Source: Nageia nagi (lineage: Eukaryota; Pinophyta). From it: a stretch of 64,000 nt of DNA. The position numbers and the translations under genes were made by a program. The stretch is from NCBI GenBank assembly GCA_050084985.1, contig JBITNC010000001.1, forward strand, positions 41,478,001-41,542,000. Direction: 5' to 3'. Under the pieces are notes generated by a model that saw only the letters and a list, made by a program, of their open reading frames with translations, searched no databases and was not told where the DNA came from. Below are positions 1 to 11,870 of this stretch, in pieces (within the stretch, counting starts at the first letter, position 1; each line of letters begins with the position of its first letter).

Positions 1-3000
1 TCTTTTTATTAACAATCTTCATCTTCTGTGGAAAGTTAATCTTCTCAGTCAAATACCATGTATCCTTTAGCAAATGTATACCTATAGCTTCCCATGGATC
101 AGGATCCATCCAAATCCCAAGTACAACAAAATGAAGATCTTTAAAGGTTGTCTATTATTTTTTACTAGGGTCATCACAATTTGGGAATCTGAACGTGGTT
201 TGAAGTGAGTTTGACTTATTGGATATGGGTCTTTGTGTGAGGTTTGAGAATATCATGGCTAGAATCATACATTAAAGGCTTTAAATGAAACTTGATGGCT
301 ATCCACCAGTTAAGAGACACATAATCTTTGTCCTTCCATTGTGGGGGAAGTCATGTTGATGATGGGTCATCCAGCATGCCTTTGCATGGACCTATAGAAC
401 ATGGTTAGGAGAGGAGGTATAGCAACGTTATGTGGATGTTGATAACCATCTGAAGCATCTTGTTGATGATCAGTAGGACCATAGAGTCCACACCCAAGTT
501 GACCCTTCCAAGTTTTTCAAGCTCAACTCCACAAGTTTTTCTAGGCTTGCTGAGTTTTTTATTATTTGTGTGTTAAAAGAAAAGACTCCTTGACATCGTA
601 AAAAAAATGTTCAGCACACCCATGTAAATCCAAACTATGTGCCAACTGCCAATAGATGCAATATTGTATTCCCAAGCCTCTAGATCTCAACAAAATAAGA
701 TTTATTAAATTAATGGTCACTGCTGGCCAAAAAAGTTCAATGAGACTGTAAGGTAGGACACTACAAAAGTATTTGGAGTGCCTAACGCAGCACCAATTAG
801 GAACAGAGAAAAAGAGAGCAGGTAAAACAGTAAGTCAGAAAGAAAGTAACCCTTTACCCTCATTCAAACTGAGGGAGGATTCTTGGGGGAATTTTAAGCT
901 TAGTAGAATGGAGGAGTGGGGCTGTCCAACTAGATTCCTCGTGGTTTGAAGTTTTCTCTAGCAAATTTTTCTTGTAAAAATAAAATGATGGCCATGAAAA
1001 ACTTGAAACTTGCCTGAAATACAATGGTTTGGTGGGATAGAGCACCATGTTTATGTTTTGGCGAGGATGAATAGACAAAAAATAGCATCTGCTCAATCTA
1101 GCATTTGGTCGTTCAATCTTCAAAGCAATGAAGGCCTATCCATATCCATCTAGCCCCTGCAACGATGGTCACCCTTGCTTTAGTATGACATATCTGACAA
1201 CATTTAAAGAAGTATGGCTGCCAACTCCTCCACAATCTAAATTTTTTTACGTATTTTAAATGTTTTTAAAAAGCTAAATGTTTTATTTAAAGTATTTAAA
1301 GGTTGTAAATATTTTAAAATATATAGCATTTAAATATTTTAAATATTCTTTCTTTCCTTTAATTTTTGCCTATCCATGGAAGATGAATTGGTAAATTGGG
1401 TAATTTCCATTGTGGAGGCCCAAGTTCGATTCCCATAAGTACGATTCTCCAAAATTTAAATAAGAGATTTGCTAACAAACAAATATTTTATATATTAATA
1501 TTTGAAACCTTTGCATTAAAATATTTAGAACATTTGATAAATTTTAAAATACTTAAAACAAGCATTTAATTTTTTATCATAAATTGAGAAAATAAAACAA
1601 TTATTACACTAAAGTTTTGAAAGAAATTTATTAGAGAAATAATAATAAAAATTTAGAATTAATAAACTAATTACATAATTTAAAGTTCATTATATTAATC
1701 CCTAGCTACTACTCCCACGAGTAACAAAATTATATTATGAAAAAAAATTCAATGAAAAATTACATTTTCTTTTAAATTTTTGGCAAGACTCCTTTTTTTT
1801 GCCTAGGCTAGTCTGTGCCAAGTCCAAGTTTCTCTACTATGAGCAGAACCATCTTTCTTCCAAATTAGTCAACCTTCTATTCATCTTGTGGATTTACTAA
1901 TCATCCATTGTACTTCTTTCTTTTGCTATCCAAGTGTTATCCCTATAGGGTTCCTATACAAGTCATTCTTCAGAGTTCTATTTCATTGCAATTCTCTAGT
2001 GTTGCTTACATCCTCTACCACAATATTTGCTTGTGTGGAACGATCAAATGTTATTTTGGTTTTGAGACAATATTACAATTCCCAACTAGTAGTCTCCTAC
2101 CATATGAGATCATTAAACCTAGAATACAAGAATTTAGCAGTTATGTCTGGGTTTATAAACAAGAAGGCAAGATGACCCTCTATGTCAAAGAGCAATGGTT
2201 CTCTCCCATCTTGTGTAACAGAGATGAGAGAGATACAGTTTGCAAAATCCAATTAAAAACTGGAGGGGATGGTCTCATAGCTTTGCCATTACCTACCTAG
2301 GTGGTTGTAGTGCTAAAAGGATGCTTGTATCTCCAAATAGTAGAAGCAGTGGAAAGGAGTTGATTAATCTTGTGGTTATTGATAACTCTTACACGTTTAG
2401 TAATTGTGAATAATTGCTTTTGGAAGGTACAAAACCAAACACCTTTTGTCTTCATTGCAAATAGCAATATCTATATTTGACCTTATGTACATCAAAAATG
2501 GTTTGCCTCCAATCATTTGGGTTGACGTTAACTGTTGTTGGTACTTAGAGTTAAGAGGTTAACCTTCTTTAGTACATTGGTGTTTTTACAAATTGACTTC
2601 CTCCCTCTAAGAACTCACTAGACGCTCTCCCTCGCCTCATAAATAATAAAAAAATGGGAAACAAGTGATTAGGAAGTATATTTACCAACAATATATTCAA
2701 CTTAGTTCGATCTCTCCACTTCAACATTTTAGTCACAAACTAGCTTTCTATGCCTAACGTTTATTGCATACCGAGGATGGAATCATTACTTGTCCTGAAT
2801 ATATTCAGGATCAATGAACTCATGGCCCCTAGATCCCTCTTTGCTACATCAAAGTTCTCTCGCACTAACTTGACATATTTAGTATCCTCGTTTGAATCTC
2901 CACCATGTAACAAATCTAATAGAGAATCCCTTTAGACAAATAAATGATTCAATTACAAATACAGAAAAATAGAATCTTCAGTAGGAAATTATAGTGATAC

Positions 3001-3536
3001 ACACCAAACAAATCAGAACTGCTCTCACTTATTGCTATCTTCTATTGTTTGATAAGCGACAAGCATCCTTTCATACAATAAGTATTCAAACCCAGCATAT
3101 CATATTTATGTAGATAAAACAAATTGTAGGGAATACTGACTCATAAAAAAAATCAATACAAAATTTTCTCTAAATAAATATATAATCTCTATTCATAAAA
3201 ACCTAAGAAAAGTATCACACTTAAACCCACTTCCACATCTTGATTCTAGCAACCAAAGTGATGCTGGTTCTGCAAAATATAGTTCTCATCTTTGATCATC
3301 AACTAGTTAACAACTCCATGGGGTATATATGTCAGGACTTGACAGTTCTTGCTATGCCGGAAAATGTGTTGGCAAGATGGTGAAAGAAGTATAGGTAACA
3401 TTCAATCAAAATTTGAGGAATTTTGAGATCTGTCTTTGTTTTTTAAGAAGAAAAAAAAACTCTTTGTATTTGACTAGATACACGAATGTCCATAAGTGAA
3501 TGAGAAAATGATAAAAAAGAAGGATCAAGACATAAC
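1..3536 (-). other. SQD2 intron 3 (partial); mostly non-coding AT-rich DNA
   Basis: The donor of SQD2 exon 3 is at 3536-3535 and no acceptor-plus-exon for exon 4 is recognisable, so this is taken as one intron of at least 3.5 kb. Apart from a possible orphan exon at 2,772-2,929, the small open frames here have no recognisable motifs and are probably chance. Confidence 0.6.
2772..2929 (-). other. Possible orphan exon or gene fragment, unrecognised
   Basis: A minus-strand frame of about 52 codons reads as a charged, helical-looking peptide (it contains LLHGGDSNEDTKYVKLVREN and NFDVAKRDLGAM). An AAAG acceptor-like sequence precedes it (2931-2930) and GTATGC, a donor-like sequence, follows. I do not recognise it and it does not match SQD2. 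It could be a captured fragment, an alternative exon, or chance. Confidence 0.2.
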
Positions 3537-3607
3537 CTCCATGATCCTATTACTTTTGCACCATAGAATTCTTGAGGCACTCCCTTGTGAGTTGTAACAA
3601 CAATAAC
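3537..3607 (-). CDS. SQD2: SQD2 exon 3
   Basis: This 71-bp exon encodes VIVVTTHKGVPQEFYGAKVI followed by GSW and two bases of the next codon. The acceptor is CCCAG at 3609-3608 and the donor GTTATG at 3536. The intron between exons 2 and 3 is 193 bp (3800-3608). Confidence 0.9.
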
Positions 3608-6600
3608 CTGGGAAATGTATTAAATCATGTGAAATCTCTTTGATGCAGAAGGATATGTCAATAATTAGACCCAAAAAATGTCAACGTGGAAAGTCCTTTG
3701 AATCCATTTAACAGACTTAAAAAAACAAATCTAGTTGATCATATTGTCCTTTACCAAATACTAATGATGAAATACAATTAATGCATCAATAATTTGTTAC
3801 CTCATCTCCCATTTCTCGTAAATATTTGATAAAATTTTGAAAGCGATTTTTGTAACCTGAAATATATCTGCAAACGAATTGAATCAGAATTATTACCATT
3901 CATCTCCACCTAAAATGTAAGACAAGAAATATGCCAAGCCTCTTAGCACATCCCTAGCTTGCCAATAAAAGTATATATAATTGGAAATCGTACATAATTA
4001 TTTTGTCTTCTAAAATCAGTATTCTTGAGTTCTACAAAGTCGGCATGCAATGTATACAACATTATAAAGGACAATGGTGACTTATAATTTGGAAATTTTT
4101 CTCTACATCTAAGGAAATACCAGTATCTATAAACTTTTTCACGTATTTGACAACATTTTATTTGCCATTCAAAATAATGATAATAAAGACCACCACTAAA
4201 AATCTCTTGAACATATACTAAAACTCAGTATTTGGTCATTCCAACAAAAATTTTCCCTTTTTATGATCATGAACCAGGTTGTATTTAATTTATTTAGAAA
4301 AATGAAGGTGTTTGATTTTAGGCTAAGCAAAAATCATACAAATCTTATTTAAGGCTAAGATATAAAACAGAAGGAATTCTCACTTGGGATCATCGTATGA
4401 ATGTCACTATTTGACAATTTGTCTACATAAAATAAACACTGTTTTCAGTCACCCATGAAATTCCCTAGATGAAGAACTAGTTCAGAATATATGCTTCCGA
4501 ATGTTCCCACGTACATTGGTCTTGGTTGACCATCATACTTAAAAGACAGCATAAAAATTGATGGAATTGGTTATAGAAGATATCACAAGGAAACAGGAGA
4601 GTCTAAAGTAAGAGCAATGACATGTAAACCCTATAATCTATTTCTGCAATTGTTTGCACTAGCCAAATGTCATCTTCTCCCCATTATTTACAGTGTACAC
4701 CACTTATTTAGTGAATGTTACTGAATCCTAATATAAAATTAAATATGCTCATTTTCTATATATTGTTACACACATGATAGCAAAAAATAGAGCGCCTGGC
4801 AAGACCTTTTCAGTCAGTCATCCAAGTCCAACAAGAAACGGAGGCCAACTCATGAGTTTCAGAACATCAATCAACTTTGACCAAAAGCACTGAAACTCAC
4901 TAATCTTGCCAGTTTCCTAAACCATGGATGAAAATCAAGCATTAAACTTCCAATTTTATGTTTCTTGTCAGGTTTGCATAAGCAGTAAATCTGAGAGAGC
5001 TCCATAAGTCCTGGAAACAAATAACACCACATTCAAACTTCATCTTTTCATATTCTTGTCGAATTCTTCTTCAGCCAGCAGCAATTTGATGACATAAAAG
5101 TTACACATTCTCATTTTCTTACATAATTCCCACCACAGAAATATGCAATTTGTGATTTAAAGTTGACAAATGAGTTTCTGTTCCTTTTTGCAGCTAGATT
5201 TTACCATATGCCAATGCCCTTTGAGATGACAAGCAGAATGAGGGACCTTCTTGGAAACAAAGAACCCAAAACTAAATACAGTCATATTTAAATATCACAT
5301 CAACTGCTCAAAGTACCGTCTACTTAGAATCCACACAAGCATGAGGTGCAAGTGGTTAAGAGGGAGGTAAATGCCCTATTAACAATGTTCCATGACAATA
5401 AAGTTTAAAAGGAGAAGGGAAGAAATGAGAAGGTCTTGTCCTCTTCACTTTTAAAAGGAGGAGCGCTGGGCCCAAAATAAGATATGAGCCTGTCCTGTAG
5501 GTCAGAGACCAGCATGTGGGAGTCCGTGTGTTTTTTGTCTCCCTGCACCTTCTCTGCAACCTCCTTTGAAGGCACAGGATCAAACTCTAAGAAGAAATTG
5601 GATGCAAAGAAAGATAAAGCACATTCATGATATTCTTAAGACATCTTGACTAATGTGGCAAGGTTATCATGCCCAAAGAACACAGTGAATGTCACTGCAG
5701 TTAGTGATGTAGGGTTCAAGGCCCCTACACATTACAAGTTAAAAGGCCCTTTGTTGGATGATTTACAAATTATTTGCAGACTGTGATTGAAAAACAGGAA
5801 GAGAAATGGCAAAAGAAGGGCTTACTGTCTTGGTTGAGGGTTAAAATTGAACTTGATAAACTTTCTTGTATCTTCTGTGAGAAGTTGTGTTTCAGAAGTC
5901 AGTAGATGTCTAGTCGAAAATGAAAAACTTTTAGAACTTAGATGCCATTTGTTGGATGCAGTTATCAAATGAACATCGAGAATTGTCAAAGTTATTATCA
6001 ACAATACAACATCCTTTGCAACAGCAGGGAAGCTTCTTAAGAAAGGGCTCCCTACAATTTATTGTCGTTCATGTGCAGCCCATTACATCAACCTAATTCT
6101 TGGAGACATTGGCAACCTTGTAAATGTAAAAGACATTGTAGATAAGGACAAAAGAATAAAAATGCATCTACAAAAAGACATGGGTTTAATGAAGACTATT
6201 GTGGAGGTAAAGCAGCCTGTGCTACTAGATATACTCATTTTGCAACCACATTTATTACTTTAAAAAGCTCACTCAAGTTAAATTAGGCTTTGAAAAGGAC
6301 ATTTGCTAGTGCTGAGTGGATAAGTTAAATGGGTCTTTGAAGAGCCTGTTGTTAGTGCAGAGTGGACAAGTTCACGGGGCTTTGAAGAAATTGTTTGTTA
6401 ATAAGGAGTGGATGAGCTTGAAGTATCCTGGAGAACCAATGACACTAATGTGACCAAGAGGGTATTATATTCCATTGAGATTATTCACAAATGTTTTTTA
6501 CTTTTTTCTTTTCATAACTCATAAACATAACTTCATGATTGTACTTTGTTTCTGATTCCTAACTTGAAACTTGTTTTTCAAAACCTTCTGAAAGGTGTCA

Positions 6601-7788
6601 GAGCCTTTGGTCAGAGTGCACCAGTAAGTCAACCATGATATCCCGTATGGCAGACATTCAAGAATACAGGAATCGGACCAAAGAGGCAATGCAGCCTATT
6701 AGAGAATCCATACTAAAAGGAGTTACACAAGACCAATTGCATTGCTATATGCATCTCAATTCATAGTATTCAAACCTCTCTAAGAAAAATGTACTTCAGC
6801 ATATTAAGAAAAATTATAATAAAAGGCAGACCTATTGCCCAATTTGAATGTAGTCCTAAATGCAACTAAAGTTACTAAATGTTGGAATCTCTCAATAAAC
6901 TCATGAATAGTGTAAATATCCATATGGTTCGAGTGTTTTCTCTCTTTAGCTTACAATTAGATCATCATTGTAAGGAAATTTTAATATTTTTTATGGGAAA
7001 AACCAACTGCTAAAATGTATTAGCAAGGATAGAAAAAAATAATATGAAATGTAAAATAGTTAGCAATCTTTCCAGAAAACAAGAAACGTGGGACAAGAAT
7101 CACATGGACTCCTGTAAACCTGATATTTTTCAATCAACATTTGGGCTTTATTTTTTATATCCCTCTTTATTTCCTCTTTAGGAAATGGCGCATACCCTTT
7201 ATACTAAGGCCTGAGAAACAAAATATAGAATTTACCATGAATGATTGCAACCTAATTGTCTGCACTGAATACATACGTGCGTGTGTCACGAGTAAATCTA
7301 ATTGTCCAAGTGCAACAAAAATTACCCATAAAAGTTACATGACTTGCACTAAATGGGAATGAATTCAGATATCATGGGAACTATACGGCATCTATCCATA
7401 ACCAATCCAACTCAAAACAACCTTTGACCAAGACTAAAAGTATTAGAGAGATAGCTTACGCAAATGGAGATGGCTCTACAAAGAGTGCAATTCTTCTTGG
7501 CTGGCGACTCTCACTGTCCATAAAACCCTCTGGAGGACATGAATCCAATGCCATTGATGAATTATAACATACAAACTTGCCAATTTTCTTATTTCTCAAT
7601 GAAGCAGAGCATTCCACGGAAGAACAGTGAGAAATTATTCGAGTAGAGCAAGTAAGCCCCCCTTGTATTGAACTAGCCTTACAGCTTCCAACGAGGAATG
7701 GTTTACTGCAATGCACCCAGCTATTATAAGCATAGCTATTCATATGGCAAAAGCCCAATGTTGTGGGCGGTGCAATTACAGTCCCCAT
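3537..7788 (-). CDS. SQD2: SQD2, sulfoquinovosyl-diacylglycerol synthase, 5' part (exons 1-3; gene continues left of window)
   Basis: The product transfers sulfoquinovose from UDP-sulfoquinovose to diacylglycerol, making the thylakoid sulfolipid SQDG at the plastid envelope (known for the family). Three minus-strand exons splice in frame: 7788-7460, 3867-3801 and 3607-3537. Their joined product contains RRIALFVEPSPFA, SGYKNRFQNFI, LREMGDE, VIVVTTH and EFYGAKVIGS, which match the N-terminal part of plant SQD2 nearly residue for residue. All donors are GT and acceptors AG, and codon phases agree across both junctions. About 80 residues before the conserved part are rich in Ser and fit a plastid transit peptide. 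The glycosyltransferase family-4 catalytic part is not in the window; I searched 1-3,536 for the next exon (expected to encode FPCP.YQKVPL) and did not find it. I infer a functional gene with large introns; truncation just beyond the edge cannot be excluded. Confidence 0.9.
3801..3867 (-). CDS. SQD2: SQD2 exon 2
   Basis: This 67-bp exon encodes the end of the split Ala codon and then 22 residues, including YISGYKNRFQNF and LREMGDE. The acceptor is GCAG at 3871-3868 and the donor GTAAC at 3800. It is too short to stand out by ORF length and was found by similarity to plant SQD2. Confidence 0.9.
3868..5699 (-). other. SQD2 intron 1, left part; nothing else recognised
   Basis: AT-rich DNA between the exon 2 acceptor and the hAT remnant. 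Small open frames at 5,356-5,583 and nearby carry no recognisable motif. Confidence 0.6.
5700..6790 (+). pseudogene. hAT-superfamily transposase remnant in SQD2 intron 1
   Basis: Plus-strand frames separated by frameshifts and stops recall the DUF659/hAT transposase region: VPT-like HYKLKGPLLDD near 5,730; VKVIINNTTSFATAGKLLKK near 5,980-6,040 (family pattern VVQVVTDNA..Y..AGK.L); CRSCAAHYINLILGDIGNL near 6,070-6,120 (family pattern TPCAAHCIDLMLEDIGK); and AEWTSSRGFEE near 6,360. A later piece with EPLVRV at about 6,605 may be the next exon, after an intron-like T-rich stretch (6,470-6,600). It is clearly dead. The element ends were not found. It lies antisense to SQD2. Confidence 0.72.
6791..7458 (-). 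other. SQD2 intron 1, right part; nothing else recognised
   Basis: Non-coding stretch from the hAT remnant to the exon 1 donor at 7459-7458. The plus-strand open frame at 7,141-7,362 has no recognisable motif. Confidence 0.6.
7460..7788 (-). CDS. SQD2: SQD2 exon 1 (transit peptide plus start of mature domain)
   Basis: I chose the ATG at 7788-7786 (protein starts MGTVIAPP). The frame stays open upstream only to a TAA at 7818-7816, and the TTG at 7809 is not a plausible start. The exon has 109 full codons plus GC. The donor GTAAGC follows at 7459, and the split Ala codon is completed by the A that opens exon 2. Confidence 0.9.
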
Positions 7789-8100
7789 TGTTTGCAATTC
7801 AATGAGCAACTCTCGTTATCTATTCAAATTTCATCAAATCCATTGGATAGACTGTAAGAATGAAGAAGTATTTCTACTTCTCTCTTTAATTTTGTTTGTC
7901 ATAGATAAACAAAAGACACCATGGAGTTGAGTGGTGGAGCAGAGCAGCGTGTTATTTTCTTCTTGTGTTGAGGATAAAAGAATATCCATGGGAACCTTGA
8001 CTTGTACAACATGCCAAATTGCCCATGGTGCGAATCCTACAAGGATATCTCTCCTCTCTTAGAATCTCCCGCACCTTGAATACAAAGGTTGACAGCAATT
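7789..8100 (-). promoter_or_regulatory. Presumed SQD2 5' UTR and proximal promoter
   Basis: This is the stretch upstream of the SQD2 start codon. It has no long open frame. Purine-rich and pyrimidine-rich segments lie at about 7,850-7,890 and 8,050-8,070. I see no unambiguous TATA box at a convincing distance. The assignment is by position only. Confidence 0.4.
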
Positions 8101-8269
8101 CTTTTGTTTTCTTCTTCTAAACTATTATTGATTCCACTTTAATATTTTTCTATGTTTTCACATGAAGTTTGGAAAAGGTTATACGAGCTTTAAATTCGAT
8201 CACATATCAAAAAATTATTATCATCCTTTGCTTAAATTTTGATTATATTATGTGTATTAATTGATTTTT

Positions 8270-8906
8270 GGAAAATTATCAAAATATTTTTATAATTTAT
8301 CATAATTACGAAAATATTCCTACTTTTTCAATAATTACAAAAATACTTCTATCATTGTTTTAAAAAATATTAAAATAAGAATTTCAAGTCATAATTCATC
8401 TACAACAAGGGTTCAAGGAGTTGTATTGCCCAAGTAAATCCATGATGATATAAAATCTATCATTCTTTCCTTTGATGGTATCTCTTTCAAAGCAGATGCT
8501 GCAATGTCCAAGCCTCTTTCTATTGCTCTCCTAGCTGGGGTTGCATTGTTAGTAGTCATCGATGGGATTCTCCATCCCACATGATAAGTAATCTAAATCT
8601 AACCTCATGTTGCTAACCCATCTCTCGCCTCATATTGAAAACACACCATGTATACGTATGTCTAAAGTAGTCAATATTTTATAGAATATGTGAGGAGTTT
8701 AATTAGAAATCCTTTGTAGCTGGGCATTGTGAAGTAACAATACAAACCAATATGACATTATGAACCCTCATCAAAGATGAGTTTCAACTTGGAATTCTTA
8801 TTTTAATATTTTTAAAAAGGTAACAAGGGTATTTTTATAATTATTGAAAAAGTAGGAGTATTTTTGTAATTACAATAAATTATAGGGGTATTTTGGTAAT
8901 TTTCCC
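8270..8906. mobile_element. Short non-autonomous Mutator-like element (MULE) with long terminal inverted repeats
   Basis: The ends are about 130-140-bp imperfect inverted repeats: 8,270-8,403 starts GGAAAATTATCAAAATA, and 8,770-8,906 read in reverse starts GGGAAAATTACCAAAATACC. Both then share ATTCCTAC/ACTCCTAC-TTTTTCAATAATTA and TATTAAAATAAGAATT. The 9-bp direct repeat TTGATTTTT flanks it exactly (8261-8269 and 8907-8915), the target-duplication length of the Mutator superfamily. At about 640 bp it encodes no transposase. The middle (8,410-8,760) is not AT-rich like the arms and includes a short hydrophobic frame (around 8,495-8,580). Confidence 0.85.
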
Positions 8907-9600
8907 TTGATTTTTCATGTACATATATTAATTGATTTTTGACATGACTTTTGTCCAACATAATTTAATTATATATGCATATATGATTATATATAATGTG
9001 TGTATATCAAATATATTTCAAGCAATCTGATTTCTTGTGATGCATGATATTTGATGTCTATATATGCACATAATATACCACATATGCGTAACACTTCACA
9101 CTAAATGCACATGATATACCAATTTAATAAATAATTCAATATATGCATACAATATACCAATATAATAACTAGCTTTGATATACCTCCCTATATATCAAAA
9201 AAACACTGAGAGATATCATTCCTTACACATCTATCTTATTTATTGATATTTCTTGGTATTTATTTTAATGTTAATTTATTAATTTATATATTAATTTATT
9301 TATTTTATATATTAATTTATTTTATTTAATGTTATATATTATTTATTTTATATGTTATTCTAATGTTATAATTATATTTTTGATGCTGACTTTATTTTTT
9401 AAATAATAAACTGGATTAATTTTTTTTAAATATATTAAAACTAACATTTAACAAACAGACTCACGTGCAACATTTGGCTCTCCACTTCACCCTCGTGCTG
9501 TAGTTAAAGAATGCCTCTTGACATTAAATAATTCAAATAAAAAAATATTGAATTCTTCTCAACCATTTATTATGATATATGCACAATAATTTACACTATA
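8907..9600. other. AT-rich intergenic DNA
   Basis: No coding signal. Runs such as TTTATTTATTTTATATATTAATTTATT and ATATGCACATAATATACC occur near 9,050-9,370. Confidence 0.6.
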
Positions 9601-9602
9601 CA

Positions 9603-9714
9603 AATATAATTTAGTTATATACTCATGGAATTTACTTATATACGTACCAAATTTAGTTATATACACACAAAATTTAGTTATATATGCACATAATTTAGTT
9701 ATATATGCATGAGG
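9603..9714. repeat. Short tandem repeat, about 21-bp unit, about 5 copies
   Basis: The unit reads roughly AATTTAGTTATATACNCACAA and recurs five times with substitutions between 9,603 and 9,714. Confidence 0.75.
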
Positions 9715-11870
9715 TTTCTTGCAAAGTAAGAATTAAAAAATAATAAACCAAACTCAAATGTAATCATTTCATCGAAATGAGGGAAAGCTCTCAACCATTG
9801 TTGTAGAACTCTCATCCATTATTAGAAAACATCTCCACCAACAATCTTCAAGCATTATTGCATAACAATGTTTCCATCAATAACCTTTAGGTAAGTTGTG
9901 CAAAAACCCTAGGGTCTTGTGTATTTTTCCATATTTTGCATAACCATCTAAAAAATTTATGGGCCTTATTTATTCTTCCATATTTTGCATATCCATCATA
10001 ATAATATCCCTTGTAACAATCTTGAAGATAAAATTTTCATGAAAAAACCCAAGTGGAGAAGAGTTTATGGCATGAAATCAAGGTTTGAATTTGTGCATTA
10101 TGATCTTTTGCGCTAAAATATTATTGCCTTTATTTGTAAATGGTGGTCAGGGTTGTGAAGTACACTATCTGTAGTGCATAATGATGATGGATATCTATGA
10201 TTTCATGATACAATTTTGAATTTCCACTAAATAAACTAGGGTTGCAATATGATTCAAATAACTAGGCAAGTTGGGGATAAAATAACTCCATACTGCAACC
10301 ATATTTCATTAACCTTCACATTGATTAATGTACACCCAAAAAGCCTTGTTCTAGTGCTCTAAACATGCATAAGATGTTAGTACACACAAGATTTTAAATA
10401 TAGAACATAACATATGCTTTTTTGAATTTGAATGATGCAAAGACTAGTATAAAAGGTATGTTTTAAACTTCAAATTACATTTTAAGAACTAGGAATAGTG
10501 CTAATAAAACCTAAATGCATCTAACTAAGGTAGATGAACCTTCAATTTAGTCTCCTTAAGGCATCTAAATGAGATTGAAGTGAATTACCTCACTCCAAAA
10601 GGTAATATGAGCCCCCTAGCCTCTAATCAATGAAGATAATGAATATATAAGGATGCCTATTATGGAAAGTGAGTATGCTTATATGTTCTTTGAGCAATTT
10701 AGCATGGTGTCATAGCAATACAAGATATATTCATCCACACAAATATGAAATTGAGCTATAACTTGAAGAGAACTCTTGAAAATATTTCAAACCCTACAAA
10801 TGTAAAAGATCCTTAGATCCTAAGATACCCACAAGGTTATAATGTAATTACACCATAGATCTATGATTCCAATGGAGTAAATATGATGGATTTTGATTAA
10901 AATATAATTATTATAAAATTTAGCATACATAATATGCTATATGCACTCAATTTTGATGGAGGATACAAATGCTGATAATTAAAAGCTTTTTCATGGTGAG
11001 AGTGATTTTAAACCTGCAAAAACCTTGAGCATACAATGATAATGCACTAAAATGTACAATTGATTACAAATTCACCATGCACAAGTTATCAATCATCAAT
11101 GGGAGGTAGCTTGAAGATAATTAATAGAGAATTGGAGTGTAAACCCTTGAATTCTTCCAAATCCTAGCTTAAAACCCTAGCTTGTTCTTAGAGAACAAAT
11201 TAATAGCATAAAATCACAAGTGAGCATGAGTAATAATGAGTTAGGGTAGTAATTAATTGAGAATATTTTAATTTTTGCATTATGTTTTATATCATGCTTG
11301 TAACTTAAGGTTAGGTATCTAGGAAATACCCTTTTTGCATTATTTTACTTTTAAGTCATTTTAGCTCCTTTTGAAATATTTTAGCACTTTAGAAAATTTA
11401 AATATTTTCTTTTTGAATATTTATATATTTTAAATTAAGAAAAATTATGAATTAAGCATGTTAATGCAATTAATCCATTTTATTCAAAAAGTATTATTTT
11501 TGAGTTTCTACATTTTTCCCCTATTGAACTAAGTCTTTTTTAAAAAAGACTTGGTATAACATAGGTAGATAGATTATGTATTTATTTTGAAAAATTTAGA
11601 TTTTAAGAAGTTTAGATTATGGGTAATCTAGAATTTGAACACTTCTGCTTTTGGAATGCTTGTGCTTTTTAGACTTACCCATTATTCGAATGATACTTTG
11701 CAGATGAGTATACTTATTCAATGTTAAGGAACAAGTATAAAATAGCTACAAGAAAAAAGAGATCGATTGTCAACCATAACGTTAAGACCCTTTATATTTT
11801 TTTTAATTTCAAACTCCTGATGATAAGGATGACATTATCATGTATGTCAGACGCATAGACTCTATTTTTG
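9715..11870. other. Non-coding AT-rich DNA, no gene recognised
   Basis: Both strands are closed by frequent stops, and no transposon protein motif, LTR pair or tRNA-like structure was recognised by eye. Confidence 0.5.

Noticed and set aside
1888-2300. Overlapping plus-strand open frames of 95-130 codons
   Set aside because: No motif, no codon-usage sign and two overlapping frames open together. Likely chance within SQD2 intron 3.
7789-7809. Longer SQD2 N-terminus starting at 7,809
   Set aside because: The codon there is TTG. The first ATG is at 7,788 and an in-frame TAA lies at 7,816-7,818.
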